From Streptomyces spinosus (GTDB lineage Bacteria > Actinomycetota > Actinomycetes > Streptomycetales > Streptomycetaceae): DNA of 64,000 bases. The notes under the pieces were generated by a model. It was given only the letters and a program-made list of their open reading frames with translations, was not told the DNA's origin and ran no database searches. Each line of letters starts with the position of its first letter. Position 1 is the first letter of the stretch. This document shows, piece after piece, positions 1 to 8,851 of this stretch. The stretch spans positions 62,001 to 126,000 of the forward strand of contig NZ_JAINRC010000022.1 in assembly GCF_020400655.1 (NCBI RefSeq), in the 5' to 3' direction. The translations under genes and the position numbers were made by a program.

Positions 1-260
1 GAGCTCGAAATCGCCTCTGAAGTGACTGGAAACAGCGGCTGATGCCCGAGTTCCGTCCCGGCCTCCTCCCGTCGCCCGCGCGGCTGCTGCGTGAGGAGAT
101 CACCTATGAGGCTTGCACACTTCTGAAGAGGCTAAAGCGCACGTTACGTAATAATCCAGCCAAAAGCCGGTGAACTGAATCACAAGCGGTGATCCGTTTT
201 CACGGGTGCGTTCTCGTCGGGTATCGGCTCCCGCTGGGGGCGTGGGAGGACGGGATCGGT
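1..260. other. Gene-free left edge
   Basis: Bases 1-42 read in frame 1 as ELEIASEVTGNSG followed by TGA, which could be the tail of a gene entering from outside, but 13 residues are too few to identify. The stretch from about 135 to 190 is clearly richer in A/T than its surroundings and is a plausible promoter for the phosphatase gene downstream. I see no other gene. Confidence 0.3.
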
Positions 261-1496
261 GTGAGACTGGGCATGGAAGGGGTGATCCCCGTGCCGGACC
301 CACCACACGCGCCCTCCGGTCCCGGCCCCGCCGAAGAGGAGAACCGGTGGGAACAGCTGATCACCGAGGCGCAAACGGCCCTGCCGGTCGAACTGCCCGA
401 GCTGGCCGACCGATGCGCCGCGGCACTGGGCCTGGGCACCGCTCTGATCTACCTCGTGGACCTGCAACAGCGGCTGCTCGTCCCCCTCGACGAAGCCCTG
501 GAACCGCTTCTGGTGGACGGCTCGTCGGCCGGCTGGGCCTACCGCACCATCTCCCCGCGGGTGGTCGACGCCGACGACGGCTTGATCGTCTGGATGCCCA
601 TGGTCGACGGTGCGGAGCGGCTCGGCGTGCTCGCGGTGCGCGTCGCCTCGCTCGACGGCGTTCTGATGCGCCGCGGCCGCATGATGGCGCGTCTGTTCGC
701 CATGATCATCACGTCCAAGCGCGCCTACAGCGACTGGCTCGCCGCCCGCACCCGCACCGCGCCCATGGGGTTGCCCGCCGAGATGGTGCGCGCCTTCCTG
801 CCACCCCGCACCATCGGCAGCAGCAGGTGCGTCTCCACCGCGGTCCTGGAACCGGCGTACGGCATCGCCGGCGACGCGTTCGACCACTCGGTGGTCAAGA
901 ACACGCTGCACACGATGATCCTCGACGGGATGGGGCACGATCTGATCGCCGGCCTGACCACGTCGGTCGCCATGGCGGCGGCGCGGAACACCCGCCGCGG
1001 CGGCGGCGACCTGGCCGACATCGTCGGCTCCGTCGACCAGGCGCTCGCCCAGTGGCTGCCCGACCACTTCTGCACCGGCGTGCTGTGCCGCCTCGACGCG
1101 GAGAGCGGGCTGCTGCGCTGGGTCAACTGCGGTCATCCGCCACCGCTGCTGATCCGGAAGGAGCGGGTGCTCGCCGGGGCGCTCGACAGTTCCCCGCAAC
1201 CGCCGCTCGGCCTCGCCGGCCCACTCGCGCCGGCGGCCCGGCAGATCCACGAGACGAAACTGGAACCGGACGACTGCGTTCTGCTCTACACCGACGGTGT
1301 CGTGGAGGCCCGGGACACCGACGGCGCCGAGTTCGGCCTCGACCGGTTCACCGAATTCATCATCCACTCCAACATCGCCGGCCAGCGCCCGGCCGAGGTG
1401 CTGCGGCTGCTCATCCACGCCATCTTCGACTACCAGCGCAACCAGCTGCGCGACGACGCGACCATCCTGCTCTTCGAATGGCAGCCGGGGCCCTGA
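261..1496 (+). CDS. SpoIIE-type PP2C serine phosphatase
   Basis: Predicted 411-residue cytosolic protein phosphatase of the SpoIIE/RsbU class. Such enzymes dephosphorylate anti-anti-sigma proteins in partner-switching circuits. The N-terminal third resembles a degenerate sensory region. The C-terminal half carries the metal-binding signatures: a DGMGHD motif after LHTMILDGMG, the block WVNCGHPPPLLIR, the block VLLYTDGVVEARD, and a terminal DDATILLF. I chose GTG at 261 because GGGAGGA (244-250) lies 10 bases upstream; ATG 273 is an alternative, and an in-frame ATG at 189 lacks a ribosome site. No kinase or STAS gene is adjacent, so its partner is unknown. A hairpin follows the gene. Confidence 0.9.
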   Translation: MRLGMEGVIPVPDPPHAPSGPGPAEEENRWEQLITEAQTALPVELPELADRCAAALGLGTALIYLVDLQQRLLVPLDEALEPLLVDGSSAGWAYRTISPRVVDADDGLIVWMPMVDGAERLGVLAVRVASLDGVLMRRGRMMARLFAMIITSKRAYSDWLAARTRTAPMGLPAEMVRAFLPPRTIGSSRCVSTAVLEPAYGIAGDAFDHSVVKNTLHTMILDGMGHDLIAGLTTSVAMAAARNTRRGGGDLADIVGSVDQALAQWLPDHFCTGVLCRLDAESGLLRWVNCGHPPPLLIRKERVLAGALDSSPQPPLGLAGPLAPAARQIHETKLEPDDCVLLYTDGVVEARDTDGAEFGLDRFTEFIIHSNIAGQRPAEVLRLLIHAIFDYQRNQLRDDATILLFEWQPGP

Positions 1497-1536
1497 GGGC
1501 CGGCCCGTGAGGAACCGCATCGCCCTGGTGCCCTGA

Positions 1537-1592
1537 CGGAACGGTCACCCGGCGGGGGCGCTCCGCCGGCTCGCACCACGTTCACCGTTCCG
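1537..1592 (+). terminator. Nested hairpin after the phosphatase gene
   Basis: Outer arms CGGAACGGT (1537-1545) and ACCGTTCCG (1584-1592) are exact complements. Inside them is a second complementary pair built from CCGGCGG and CCGCCGG. No T-run follows, which is usual for Streptomyces terminators. It could also act as an operator for the next gene. Confidence 0.45.
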
Positions 1593-1619
1593 TACCGCCC
1601 GCCGCGTCGTTGAACCGGT

Positions 1620-1883
1620 ATGAGCTGTCATACGAACCCCGACGACCACGGCGCGCGGGCCGCCCAGTGCACGCCGCCCACCAGCATGCGGATCAACGCG
1701 CTGCTCCGGGATCTCGGCGAAGAGCACCCCGGCGACGAGGAGATCATCGGCTGGGAGTTCGATGACGAGCTGCGGTCTGCCTGGGGGGACGGGGAGCCGT
1801 GGGCGGTGGAGTACGTGGCCTGGCGGACCGTGAACGCCGACCCGGCCGGCACCCCGTTCGAAGAGGACGTCATCGGCTTGTAG
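1620..1883 (+). CDS. Small hypothetical protein, acidic
   Basis: 87-residue soluble protein that I do not recognise. It is acidic and tryptophan-rich in the second half (GWEFDDELRSAWGDGEPW) and has no signal peptide or membrane segment. The reading frame shows normal high-GC third-position bias, which supports real coding. ATG 1620 has no clear ribosome site. An internal ATG at 1686 would give a 65-residue protein (MRINALLRDLGEEHP). It lies between the phosphatase terminator and a small membrane protein. Confidence 0.55.
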   Translation: MSCHTNPDDHGARAAQCTPPTSMRINALLRDLGEEHPGDEEIIGWEFDDELRSAWGDGEPWAVEYVAWRTVNADPAGTPFEEDVIGL

Positions 1884-2066
1884 CGGGGGCCGGGCGGGAT
1901 CGGACCGGCGACCGCGCGACTGCGGCCAACTCCGCGATCGCGGACGCCTGTTGGACTCGGGAGCCCGCGTCTGCCGGCCTCGTCTCAGGGTAGGCGGTGG
2001 GTGCGGGCCGCGCAGCGCGACCGGACCGGAGAGTCCTGCGGGCTCACGTATCACCAGGAGGTCGGT

Positions 2067-2279
2067 ATGGGGATCGGCCGCGGGATCGAGAACGTCGAGG
2101 ACGGTACGCGCGGTCATCCCCGGGGCAGCTTGATCACGGCGTTTCTCGCCGTCTACCTGCTCATCGGCGTCGTGATGACCGTGACCGGCGCGTCGGTCAG
2201 GCAGGCGTGGCCGGCGCCGCTGCCCGTGCTGCTCGTGGTCGGAGCCGGCATCGGTACGACCCGAGCCCGCCGCAGGTGA
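2067..2279 (+). CDS. Small membrane protein
   Basis: 70-residue protein with two hydrophobic segments (about residues 22-42, SLITAFLAVYLLIGVVMTV, and 51-64, PLPVLLVVGAGIG) and an Arg-rich end (TTRARRR). ATG 2067 is chosen because a perfect AGGAGG (2056-2061) precedes it by five bases; a longer frame from 2001 lacks such a site. This is the common small two-helix membrane protein type of Streptomyces; function unknown. Its 3' end faces the CU044_5270-type gene on the opposite strand. Confidence 0.6.
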   Translation: MGIGRGIENVEDGTRGHPRGSLITAFLAVYLLIGVVMTVTGASVRQAWPAPLPVLLVVGAGIGTTRARRR

Positions 2280-2384
2280 CGCGCTCCGTCGCAGCGGAGT
2301 CGAAGGCCGGTACGAGCACCTGGACCGGCGCCGTTGCCCGGGTCCGGACCCTCCGACCCCCGACCAGGCACCGCCGTGGCCGGT

Positions 2385-3374
2385 TCACGCAAGCCGCTCG
2401 GACGTCACGAAGGTGACGTATCCGATCACGGAGTACGGCTCGACGTTGAGCTTGCCGGTGTCGTTCAGGATCTGTTCCTCGTCGGCGAGCAGGTTCCCGG
2501 TCCGGGGATCGAAGACGAGCGTTCGCTTGCCGGGCAGGCCGCCGGAGCGGTCGGTGAGGGAGAACGCCTCGCCTGTACGGCCCGCCCGGTCCTCGACCGT
2601 GCCCGCGTGGACCACGCCTTTGGTGTCCGCCAGGACGCGCAGGAGCGCTGCTCGCTGCGCGGGTGAGAACACGTGGTCCTGGAAGCGTTCGGGCACGACT
2701 TCGAACAGCAGGCCAGGCCCCAGGTCCTGGCCGTGTGCCAGCCACTTCCGCATCCCCTTCTCGGTGGGCGGCGGCTCGCTCACCGACGACGCCCCGCCGG
2801 AGCCGGAGGCGGTCCGCGGGGACCGACCGACCGCGCCGGCGTCCTCCCACACCTGGCGCTGGTCACTGTTGCGGACGGCAGGAGACAGGGTCCTGGTCTT
2901 CCAGCGCGTCGAACCGTCGGGCTTCTGCCACGTCTCCCGGCGCTCCGGGATGACAGCCGACGTCACCTGGACGCCATCGACCCGCGTGGACAGGGACCAT
3001 GAGTCGCAGACGAAGTGCTCGGTCCTCCAGACCGCGGGCCTGTCGTCCGGCAGCCGCCCGACCCGGTCCGCGATGCTCTTGAGCGCGTCAGCCGCCGGGC
3101 GGTTGCTTCGGTGGTACGTCAGCGGCGCCGGAGTCGCAGCGAGGGCGGGCTGGGAGGCCGTACCGAACGGGTCGGCCACCGTGAAGGCGACGGCCGCCGC
3201 GGTGGCCGACGCGGCGGCGGCGAACCACCAGCGCAGGGCCGGCCGCGACGAGGGACGCGGCGCGGCGACAGCGTGTCGTGGCGTGGCGAGGAGGTCCTCC
3301 AGGCGCGATCCGTCGGCAGGTCGCCCTTCCGGCACGGGATTCATCCCGCGCAGGGACCGGTAGAGATCACGCAT
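2385..3374 (-). CDS. CU044_5270-type membrane protein, sigma partner
   Basis: 329-residue protein of the CU044_5270 type: an N-terminal cytoplasmic tail, one membrane segment (about 49-66, WWFAAAASATAAAVAFTV), then a long extracytoplasmic region with the recurring pattern of this family (WQKPDGSTRWKTRTL, FDPRTGNLLADEEQIL, PYSVIGYVTFV). It starts 8 bases inside the 3' end of the upstream ECF sigma gene, so the two are translationally coupled. By position it may act as a membrane anti-sigma or sensor partner, but no zinc-binding anti-sigma motif is visible. A paralogous pair lies at 10.1-11.9 kb. Confidence 0.8.
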   Translation of the reverse strand: MRDLYRSLRGMNPVPEGRPADGSRLEDLLATPRHAVAAPRPSSRPALRWWFAAAASATAAAVAFTVADPFGTASQPALAATPAPLTYHRSNRPAADALKSIADRVGRLPDDRPAVWRTEHFVCDSWSLSTRVDGVQVTSAVIPERRETWQKPDGSTRWKTRTLSPAVRNSDQRQVWEDAGAVGRSPRTASGSGGASSVSEPPPTEKGMRKWLAHGQDLGPGLLFEVVPERFQDHVFSPAQRAALLRVLADTKGVVHAGTVEDRAGRTGEAFSLTDRSGGLPGKRTLVFDPRTGNLLADEEQILNDTGKLNVEPYSVIGYVTFVTSERLA

Positions 3375-3912
3375 CCGCTCCTCCGAGGATCGTGGAGGCC
3401 CGCCGAGCCGGGCCGTGCTGGACGAGGCCGAGGTGATGCCGTAGCCGGGCGCGGGCGCGGTGCAGGCGGACGTGGAAGGCCGCGGTGGAACAGCCCACGA
3501 CCTTCGCGGCCTGGCGCGCTGGCAGTTCCTCCCACAGTGCCAGGCGCAGCACCTCGCGGTCGGCCTCGCTCAGCGCTTCGAAGGCCGCGGCCACGGCGAG
3601 CTGCCCCGCCACTCCCTCCGCCGGGTCGGCCGCGTGCCCGTGCGGCTGACGCGCCACCTCTTCGACCAGGTCCGCACGGCGCCGTTCAGCCCGGTACGCG
3701 TTGGCCAGGGTCCGGCGAGCCGTGGCGTACAGCCAGGGCAGGACCGCCCTGCGCGGTATCTCGTCCAGCCGGCGCCATGCGGTCAAGAAGACCTCGGCGA
3801 CCACGTCGTCACTCGCCGGCGAGCCACCCAGCCGGCGCCGCACGTACGCGTCCACGGCCGGATGATGTTCTCGGTACAGCGCGGTGAAGCGCTGTTCGTC
3901 ACATGGGTTCAC
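3367..3912 (-). CDS. ECF-type RNA polymerase sigma factor
   Basis: 181-residue sigma-70 family factor of the ECF group. Region 2 is seen as FTALYREHHPAVDAYVRRRLG...DDVVAEVFLTAWRRLDEIP, with the WLYATARRTLAN end of region 2.4. Region 4 is seen as FEALSEADREVLRLALWEELPARQAAKVVGCSTAAFHVRLHRARARL. GTG 3912 is chosen because the G-rich Shine-Dalgarno run complementary to 3916-3930 lies just upstream and homologous factors start near this point; an upstream extension to 4140 would overlap the MFS promoter and looks non-coding. It is the first gene of a two-gene operon with the CU044_5270 protein. Confidence 0.88.
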   Translation of the reverse strand: MNPCDEQRFTALYREHHPAVDAYVRRRLGGSPASDDVVAEVFLTAWRRLDEIPRRAVLPWLYATARRTLANAYRAERRRADLVEEVARQPHGHAADPAEGVAGQLAVAAAFEALSEADREVLRLALWEELPARQAAKVVGCSTAAFHVRLHRARARLRHHLGLVQHGPARRASTILGGADA

Positions 3913-4054
3913 ATCCCCTCCGCCCCCGTATGTGTGCAGCCGGGAGCGATCCTTACAGGGAAGCTCGCGAACCGTGGCCGGGCTCTGTTCACCCGCGTCC
4001 GGCGCGGCGTCCTCGTGCACTAGGGTGCTCGCTGCGCCGAGTCCGAGGGGGACC

Positions 4055-5332
4055 ATGGAAACCGCCGACGCGTCACCGACACCGATCAGCAGTCCGTTCA
4101 GGATCGCGGCCTTCCGGCGGTTCGTGTCGGCCAACCTCATCTCGGCGACCGGCTCCGCGATGGCCCCTCTGGCCCTGGCCTACTCCGTCATCGAGCAGGG
4201 CGGGGGAGCGGGGTCCCTCGGTCTGGTGCTCGCCACGAACACCGTCCCCACGATCGTGTTCCTGCTCGCCGGCGGTGTGTTCGCGGACCGCCTGTCCCGC
4301 AGCCGGCTTCTCTTCGCGGGGAACCTGCTGGCGGCGGGCGCGCAGGGTGCGCTGGCCGTCACCGTGGCCACCGGACATGCGACGACGGTGTCGATCGCGG
4401 CATGCGGTTTCGTTGCGGGGACGGCGGCGTCGTTCATCGTGCCGGCCGCGCAGGGCGCCGTCGCGCAGATCGTTCCCCAAGAGCACCTGCAGCAGGCGAA
4501 CGCGTTGCTCAGGCTGCCGGGCAACGCGGTCAAGGTGCTGGGTCCGGTCGTCGGCGGTGCCGTCGTCGCCGCCAGCGGCGCGGCATGGGCGCTGGCCTGG
4601 GACGCGGTCACGTTCGCCGCCGCGGCCGTCCTGCTTCTCGGACTGCGTCTGGACGCGCCGCTCGCCACACCGGGCGGTGTCCTGAGCGACCTGCGGGCGG
4701 GCTGGTCGGGCTTCTGGGCGCGGACCTGGCTGTGGACCTACACGGTCGCCGGCTCCGTCCTCGTCGCGGCCTGGCTGGCGGGCTTCCAGCTCCTCGGTCC
4801 GCTCGTGGCCGCGCGGCAGTACGCGGGAGCACGCGACTGGGGGCTGATCCAGGCGGCGTTCACGTGCGGCCTGCTGGCAGGGACTCTCGTCTGCCTGCGC
4901 TGGAAGCCGTACCGGCTGCTCACGGTGGCGGTCTGCGCGGGCGGTGCGCTCGCGCTCCCCCTGGCAGCCATGGCCCGCACACTGCCGCTGCCTCTCGTCC
5001 TGCTGACCACCGCACTGGCCGGCGTCGGGCTCGACATCGCGATCGTCGCCTGGACCACCGCGTTCCAACAGCGCGTGCCCCAGGCGGAACAGGGCCGGAT
5101 GAGCGCCTACAACGGCGTCGGGGAGCGCCTCGCCATCCCGGTCGGTTACCTCGTCACGGCCCTCGCGGCGCACTCATGGAGCAACCAGGCCGTGCTGCTG
5201 ACCTGCGCGGGGTTGATCGCTGCGGCGACCATCCTCAACCTCTGCGTCCCGGACGTGTACCGCGTCAACCGCCTGACCCCGGACGACCGGCCGCAGGCCG
5301 CGGACGGCCGGCGCACGGTGGATCAGGCGTAG
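4055..5332 (+). CDS. MFS transporter, drug exporter type
   Basis: 425-residue integral membrane protein with 10-12 predicted helices, of the major facilitator group related to enterobactin/macrolide exporters (MFS_3-like). The first loop reads GGVFADRLSRSRLLF, a form of the MFS motif A, and the N-terminal FRRFVSANLISATGSAMAPLALAY is typical of this group. The start at ATG 4055 follows GAGGGGGA by two to three bases. The gene is divergent from the ECF sigma gene, whose start lies 143 bases away, so they share a promoter region. Substrate unknown. Confidence 0.85.
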   Translation: METADASPTPISSPFRIAAFRRFVSANLISATGSAMAPLALAYSVIEQGGGAGSLGLVLATNTVPTIVFLLAGGVFADRLSRSRLLFAGNLLAAGAQGALAVTVATGHATTVSIAACGFVAGTAASFIVPAAQGAVAQIVPQEHLQQANALLRLPGNAVKVLGPVVGGAVVAASGAAWALAWDAVTFAAAAVLLLGLRLDAPLATPGGVLSDLRAGWSGFWARTWLWTYTVAGSVLVAAWLAGFQLLGPLVAARQYAGARDWGLIQAAFTCGLLAGTLVCLRWKPYRLLTVAVCAGGALALPLAAMARTLPLPLVLLTTALAGVGLDIAIVAWTTAFQQRVPQAEQGRMSAYNGVGERLAIPVGYLVTALAAHSWSNQAVLLTCAGLIAAATILNLCVPDVYRVNRLTPDDRPQAADGRRTVDQA

Positions 5333-5471
5333 TGGGCGCGGCGCCGGCGCCGCGCCCGTACCGTGGCGACCGGGGCCTCCGCCCGGCGCCACCCGACCAC
5401 CGGCCCCCGCGCTGCCGCAACGCTTGGCTCATTACGAGGACTTCACGCCTCCACGTCCGGGACCATGAGGC

Positions 5472-6356
5472 ATGAGCCCGCATCACTGGCACCTCACCCA
5501 GGACGTCGACGAGTTCCTCGCCCGAGCCGGGGACTTCCTGCGCTCGCGCCCCGCCCTGCACAACACGCCGCTGACGGACATCGAGACTCTGCGGAAGCGT
5601 CATGCGGCCGGCCACGACGCCGACGCCTCCGTCTTCGGCCGGCTCGAGTCAGGAGGCGAAGTCCACGCGATCTTCTATCTCACCCCGCAGGGACGTCTGG
5701 GTCTCACCCCCCTCTCCGCCGGCCAGGCGGACGCCCTCGCCGCTCGCCTGGCCGGCCTCGGCCACTCGCCCGCCAAGGTGATCGCCGACCACGACACCGC
5801 GGGTGCCTTCGCCGGGGCATGGCAGCGGCACACGAGCGCGGTACCGGTACCGTTCTGGCGGACACACCTCTACCGCCTCGGCACGCTCACCCCGCCGCCG
5901 CGCCCGGAGGGCCGGGGCCGTAGCACGGGCGAGCGGGACCGTGAGCAGGTCGTGCGCTGGTGCCGGGAGTTCTGCGTCGACGTGGGGGAGCAGTCCTCCA
6001 TCGACCTGATCGACGCCGGCGCCTGGGACGAATCGCGTTTCGGCGACAGGCACTTCACGTTCTGGGAGGCCCCGGACGGCACCCCCGTCTCCATGGCGGC
6101 CGCGACCTCGATCGTCGGCGGCATGGTACGGGTGGACCCCGTCTACACCCCGGCCCATCTGCGGGGCCGCGGCTACGCGGGCGCCGTGACGGCCGAGACG
6201 AGCCGGGCGGCGCTGGCCGCCGGCGCGACGGACGTCGTCCTGTTCACGGATCCGGACAACCCCACGAGCAATGCCCTCTACCAGCGCATCGGGTACGTCC
6301 GCATCGCCGACTTCGCCGGGTACAGACTCTCCCAGGGCGCACCGCGAGCCCGATGA
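5472..6356 (+). CDS. GNAT-family N-acetyltransferase
   Basis: 294-residue cytosolic protein. The C-terminal ~130 residues form a GNAT fold: VYTPAHLRGRGYAGAVTAETSRAAL contains the acetyl-CoA-binding RGRGYA motif, and DPDNPTSNALYQRIGYVRIADF is the typical final strand-helix. The N-terminal ~150 residues are a poorly conserved extension common in Streptomyces members. The substrate cannot be read from sequence. The stop overlaps a possible upstream ATG (6353) of the next gene. Confidence 0.8.
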   Translation: MSPHHWHLTQDVDEFLARAGDFLRSRPALHNTPLTDIETLRKRHAAGHDADASVFGRLESGGEVHAIFYLTPQGRLGLTPLSAGQADALAARLAGLGHSPAKVIADHDTAGAFAGAWQRHTSAVPVPFWRTHLYRLGTLTPPPRPEGRGRSTGERDREQVVRWCREFCVDVGEQSSIDLIDAGAWDESRFGDRHFTFWEAPDGTPVSMAAATSIVGGMVRVDPVYTPAHLRGRGYAGAVTAETSRAALAAGATDVVLFTDPDNPTSNALYQRIGYVRIADFAGYRLSQGAPRAR

Positions 6357-6373
6357 GAGACCCCCATCACGCG

Positions 6374-6787
6374 ATGAACACCCGCATCACCGCCGTCGTC
6401 CTCGTCGCGGCATCCGCGCTCGCGCTCACCGCCTGTTCGACCAGCAGCGAATCCGGCACCAGGACCGCCCCGAGCCCGAAGGCGTCGAAGACTCCCAGCC
6501 CCGAGCGGAGCGCCGCCGAGAGGACCGGCGGCATCCCGCCCACGCCCACCGGCGCCAAGCGCGAGGCGCTGCTCCGGGCGCTCGCCGCGGCCAACCCGGA
6601 CATCGTGAAGTACGAGGACAAGGCCATCGAAGCGGCCCGCAACCAGTGCGGCGCCATCAGCCAGGAGGCGCAGCGGATGGACTGGGCGGCGTCCCAGCGC
6701 TTCACCTACAAGGACGTCACCACCACCGAGACGCAGGGCAAGCAGATCAACGAGGCGCTCAGGGGCCTCGGCTTCTGCAAGGCCTGA
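6374..6787 (+). CDS. Small secreted lipoprotein
   Basis: 137-residue lipoprotein. MNTRITAVVLVAASALALTAC is a lipoprotein signal peptide with lipobox LTAC and lipidated Cys21. A Ser/Pro/Thr linker follows, then a ~80-residue domain (KREALLRALAAANPDIVKYEDKAIEAARNQCGAI...) ending RGLGFCKA, where two cysteines could pair. I do not recognise the domain beyond a DUF-type Streptomyces lipoprotein. An in-frame ATG at 6353 overlaps the stop of the GNAT gene (ATGA) and could couple translation. The stop codon lies in the first unit of a minisatellite. Confidence 0.72.
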   Translation: MNTRITAVVLVAASALALTACSTSSESGTRTAPSPKASKTPSPERSAAERTGGIPPTPTGAKREALLRALAAANPDIVKYEDKAIEAARNQCGAISQEAQRMDWAASQRFTYKDVTTTETQGKQINEALRGLGFCKA

Positions 6788-6904
6788 CCCACACCGCGCC
6801 CAGGCCTGACCCACACCGCGCCCAGGCCCGGCCCACCGCGCCCAGGCCCGGCCCACCGCGCCCAGGCCCGGCCCACCGCGTCCAGGCCCGGCCCACCGCG
6901 GCCG
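6781..6904. repeat. 20/22-bp minisatellite beginning at a stop codon
   Basis: Six consecutive units. Two are 22-bp copies starting GGCCTGACCCACACCGCG (6781-6802, 6803-6824). Four are 20-bp copies of GGCCCGGCCCACCGCGCCCA (6825-6844, 6845-6864, 6865-6884 and 6885-6904), the last two with single or few changes. The first unit contains the lipoprotein's final Ala codon and TGA, so the array grew from the end of the gene. Confidence 0.9.
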
Positions 6905-6987
6905 AGCCTTTCGCGTGCCCGTGAGGAGGCACCTGCTGCGACGTACACGTGGGACGCGGACACCTCCACACGCACCCGGTCCCACGG

Positions 6988-7629
6988 TCACGGCGGGCCG
7001 GGCGAGTGCGTGAGTCGCGGAGGGGGTGCCGGCAGCGGCGCGGGCGCGGCCGTCTCCGGTGCGGCGCGGAACGCCTCGATCACGTAGGCGGCGAAGCGGC
7101 GGGAGGCCGTGAGCCGGTCGGCGCGCGGGGTGTCCTGGAGGCCCCGGTGGGCCATGAGCATGAGGATCAGGTCGTCGACGACGAAGCCGGGGCGCAGTCG
7201 GCCGTCCCGCTGGGCACGGCGGGCCAGTTCGCCGACCGCGATCAGTGTCCGCTCCCGGTCGCCGGCGAAGTCCATGGCGTCGGGGAAGGCCGTCATGAAG
7301 GCGTCGGCGAACCCCCGGCTGTGCGCGTGGAGTTCGCAGATCCGCTCGATCAGGCTCCGGAATCCGTGCCATGGATCCGGGTCCGCGAGGGCGTCGCGGA
7401 CGGCCGCATGGCAGGCCCGGCGCTGCTCGGCGAAGGTCTCCGCGATCAGCTCCCGCTTGGTCGGGAAGTGCCGGTACAGCGTGGCGGGGCCGACGGCCGC
7501 ATGCCGGGCGACCTCGCGCATGGTCGCGCTCAGGCCCTCCTCGCCGAACACCGCGCGGGCGGCGTCCAGGATGCGGACCCGGTTGTCGCGGGCGTCGGAA
7601 CGCACGGTACGAGGCAAAGGGCCGGTCAT
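6988..7629 (-). CDS. TetR/AcrR-family repressor
   Basis: 213-residue regulator. The N-terminal helix-turn-helix is clear: NRVRILDAARAVFGEEGLSATMREVARHAAVGPATLYRHFPTKRELIAETF. The C-terminal ligand-binding half is of the type found next to quinone reductases. It is divergent from the oxidoreductase gene starting at 7795, 165 bases away, which is the probable regulatory target. The Pro/Ala-rich C-terminal tail reaches towards the minisatellite. Confidence 0.88.
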   Translation of the reverse strand: MTGPLPRTVRSDARDNRVRILDAARAVFGEEGLSATMREVARHAAVGPATLYRHFPTKRELIAETFAEQRRACHAAVRDALADPDPWHGFRSLIERICELHAHSRGFADAFMTAFPDAMDFAGDRERTLIAVGELARRAQRDGRLRPGFVVDDLILMLMAHRGLQDTPRADRLTASRRFAAYVIEAFRAAPETAAPAPLPAPPPRLTHSPGPP

Positions 7630-7794
7630 GGTCTCTCACTTTAGCCAAGCGGACGGGGGCGTCCGTTACGGTCCGATGACGTGCTGCCGCCCCGTCCGCG
7701 CACGTCACCGGTGCCGGCCCGGCTGTGGGGGGCCGGCTGGAGGCACACGGCCGGGGCAGCCGCGAACCGTCCTACACCGACCCGAGGAGCAGAG

Positions 7795-8757
7795 ATGAGA
7801 GCCGTCGTGATCAGGGCGTTCGGAGACCCCGGTGGCCTGGAGGTCGTCGACGTGCCCGAGCCCGTACCCGCCCCGGGGCAGGTGCGGATCGCCACGGAGG
7901 CGATCGGGGTGGGCGGCGTGGACGCGCTGATCCGCCGGGGAACGCTGGGCGCCTACGGCTTCCGGGAGGGTCATCTCCTCGGCAGCGAGGTCGCGGGCAG
8001 GGTCACCGCGGTGGGGGAGGGGGTGGACGCCTCGTGGACCGGGCGCCGGGTGTGGGCGTTCACCGGCCTGTCCGGCGGGTACGCCGAGCAGGCCGTCGCC
8101 GCGGTCGAGGACGTCCTCGCGCTCCCGGACGGCCTGACCGGTGCCGACGCGGTGACCCTCGGCGGCTCCGGGGTGGTCGCGCACTTCGCCCTGGACCGGG
8201 CCCGCTTCACGCCCGGCGAGACGGTGCTCGTGCGCGGCGCGGCGGGCAGCATCGGCATCACCGCGGTCCAGCTCGCGGCCGGGGACGGCGCGAGCGCGGT
8301 GGCGGTCACCGCCTCCTCGGCGGAGCGCGGCGCCCGCCTGCGGGACCTGGGCGCGACGCATGTCCTCGACCGCTCCGGCGAGAGCGGCACGGACGCTCCG
8401 GCGGGTTTCGACGTGGTCATCGATGTCGTGGGCGGTCCCCGACTCCCCTTCTTCCTGGACAAGTTGAACCCCAACGGGCGGTACGTGGCCGTCGGTGTCG
8501 TCGGCGGGCAGCCGCCGGCGGACTTCGGCATGCGGCTGATGGACGCCTTCCGCAGGTCGTTGTCGTTCGCCACCTTCAGCTCCGACACCGTGCCCGGCCC
8601 CGACCGGCAGGCCGTACGGTCGTCCCAGTTCGCCGATGCCGCGCACGGGAACCTGCGGACCGTCGTGCACGAGGTACTGCCCCTGGGGCAGGCGGCGCGG
8701 GCACACCGCGCGATGGACGCGGGGGAGGTGTTCGGCAGGGTCGTGCTGACGCCCTGA
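7795..8757 (+). CDS. NADP-dependent zinc-binding-type oxidoreductase
   Basis: 320-residue medium-chain dehydrogenase/reductase of the quinone oxidoreductase (Qor/zeta-crystallin) group. It has the GroES-like N-terminus (MRAVVIRAFGDPGGLEVVDVPEP, GSEVAGRVTAVGEGV) and a Rossmann fold with VRGAAGSIGITAVQLAA. No catalytic zinc ligands are apparent. ATG 7795 is preceded by GAGGAG (7784-7789). It is divergent from a TetR gene, so substrate-responsive repression is likely. Confidence 0.88.
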   Translation: MRAVVIRAFGDPGGLEVVDVPEPVPAPGQVRIATEAIGVGGVDALIRRGTLGAYGFREGHLLGSEVAGRVTAVGEGVDASWTGRRVWAFTGLSGGYAEQAVAAVEDVLALPDGLTGADAVTLGGSGVVAHFALDRARFTPGETVLVRGAAGSIGITAVQLAAGDGASAVAVTASSAERGARLRDLGATHVLDRSGESGTDAPAGFDVVIDVVGGPRLPFFLDKLNPNGRYVAVGVVGGQPPADFGMRLMDAFRRSLSFATFSSDTVPGPDRQAVRSSQFADAAHGNLRTVVHEVLPLGQAARAHRAMDAGEVFGRVVLTP

Positions 8758-8851
8758 AGCGGGCGGAAACGCAACGCCGTCACCGGTTCGCCGGCGCGAC
8801 GGCCGGGACGTCGTCCTGAGGGGTTGCTCCCCGGCCGGCCTCTTGCGCGCC

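Noticed and set aside
6781..6904. CRISPR array
   Set aside because: The units are directly adjacent without spacers and no cas gene is near, so it is a minisatellite.
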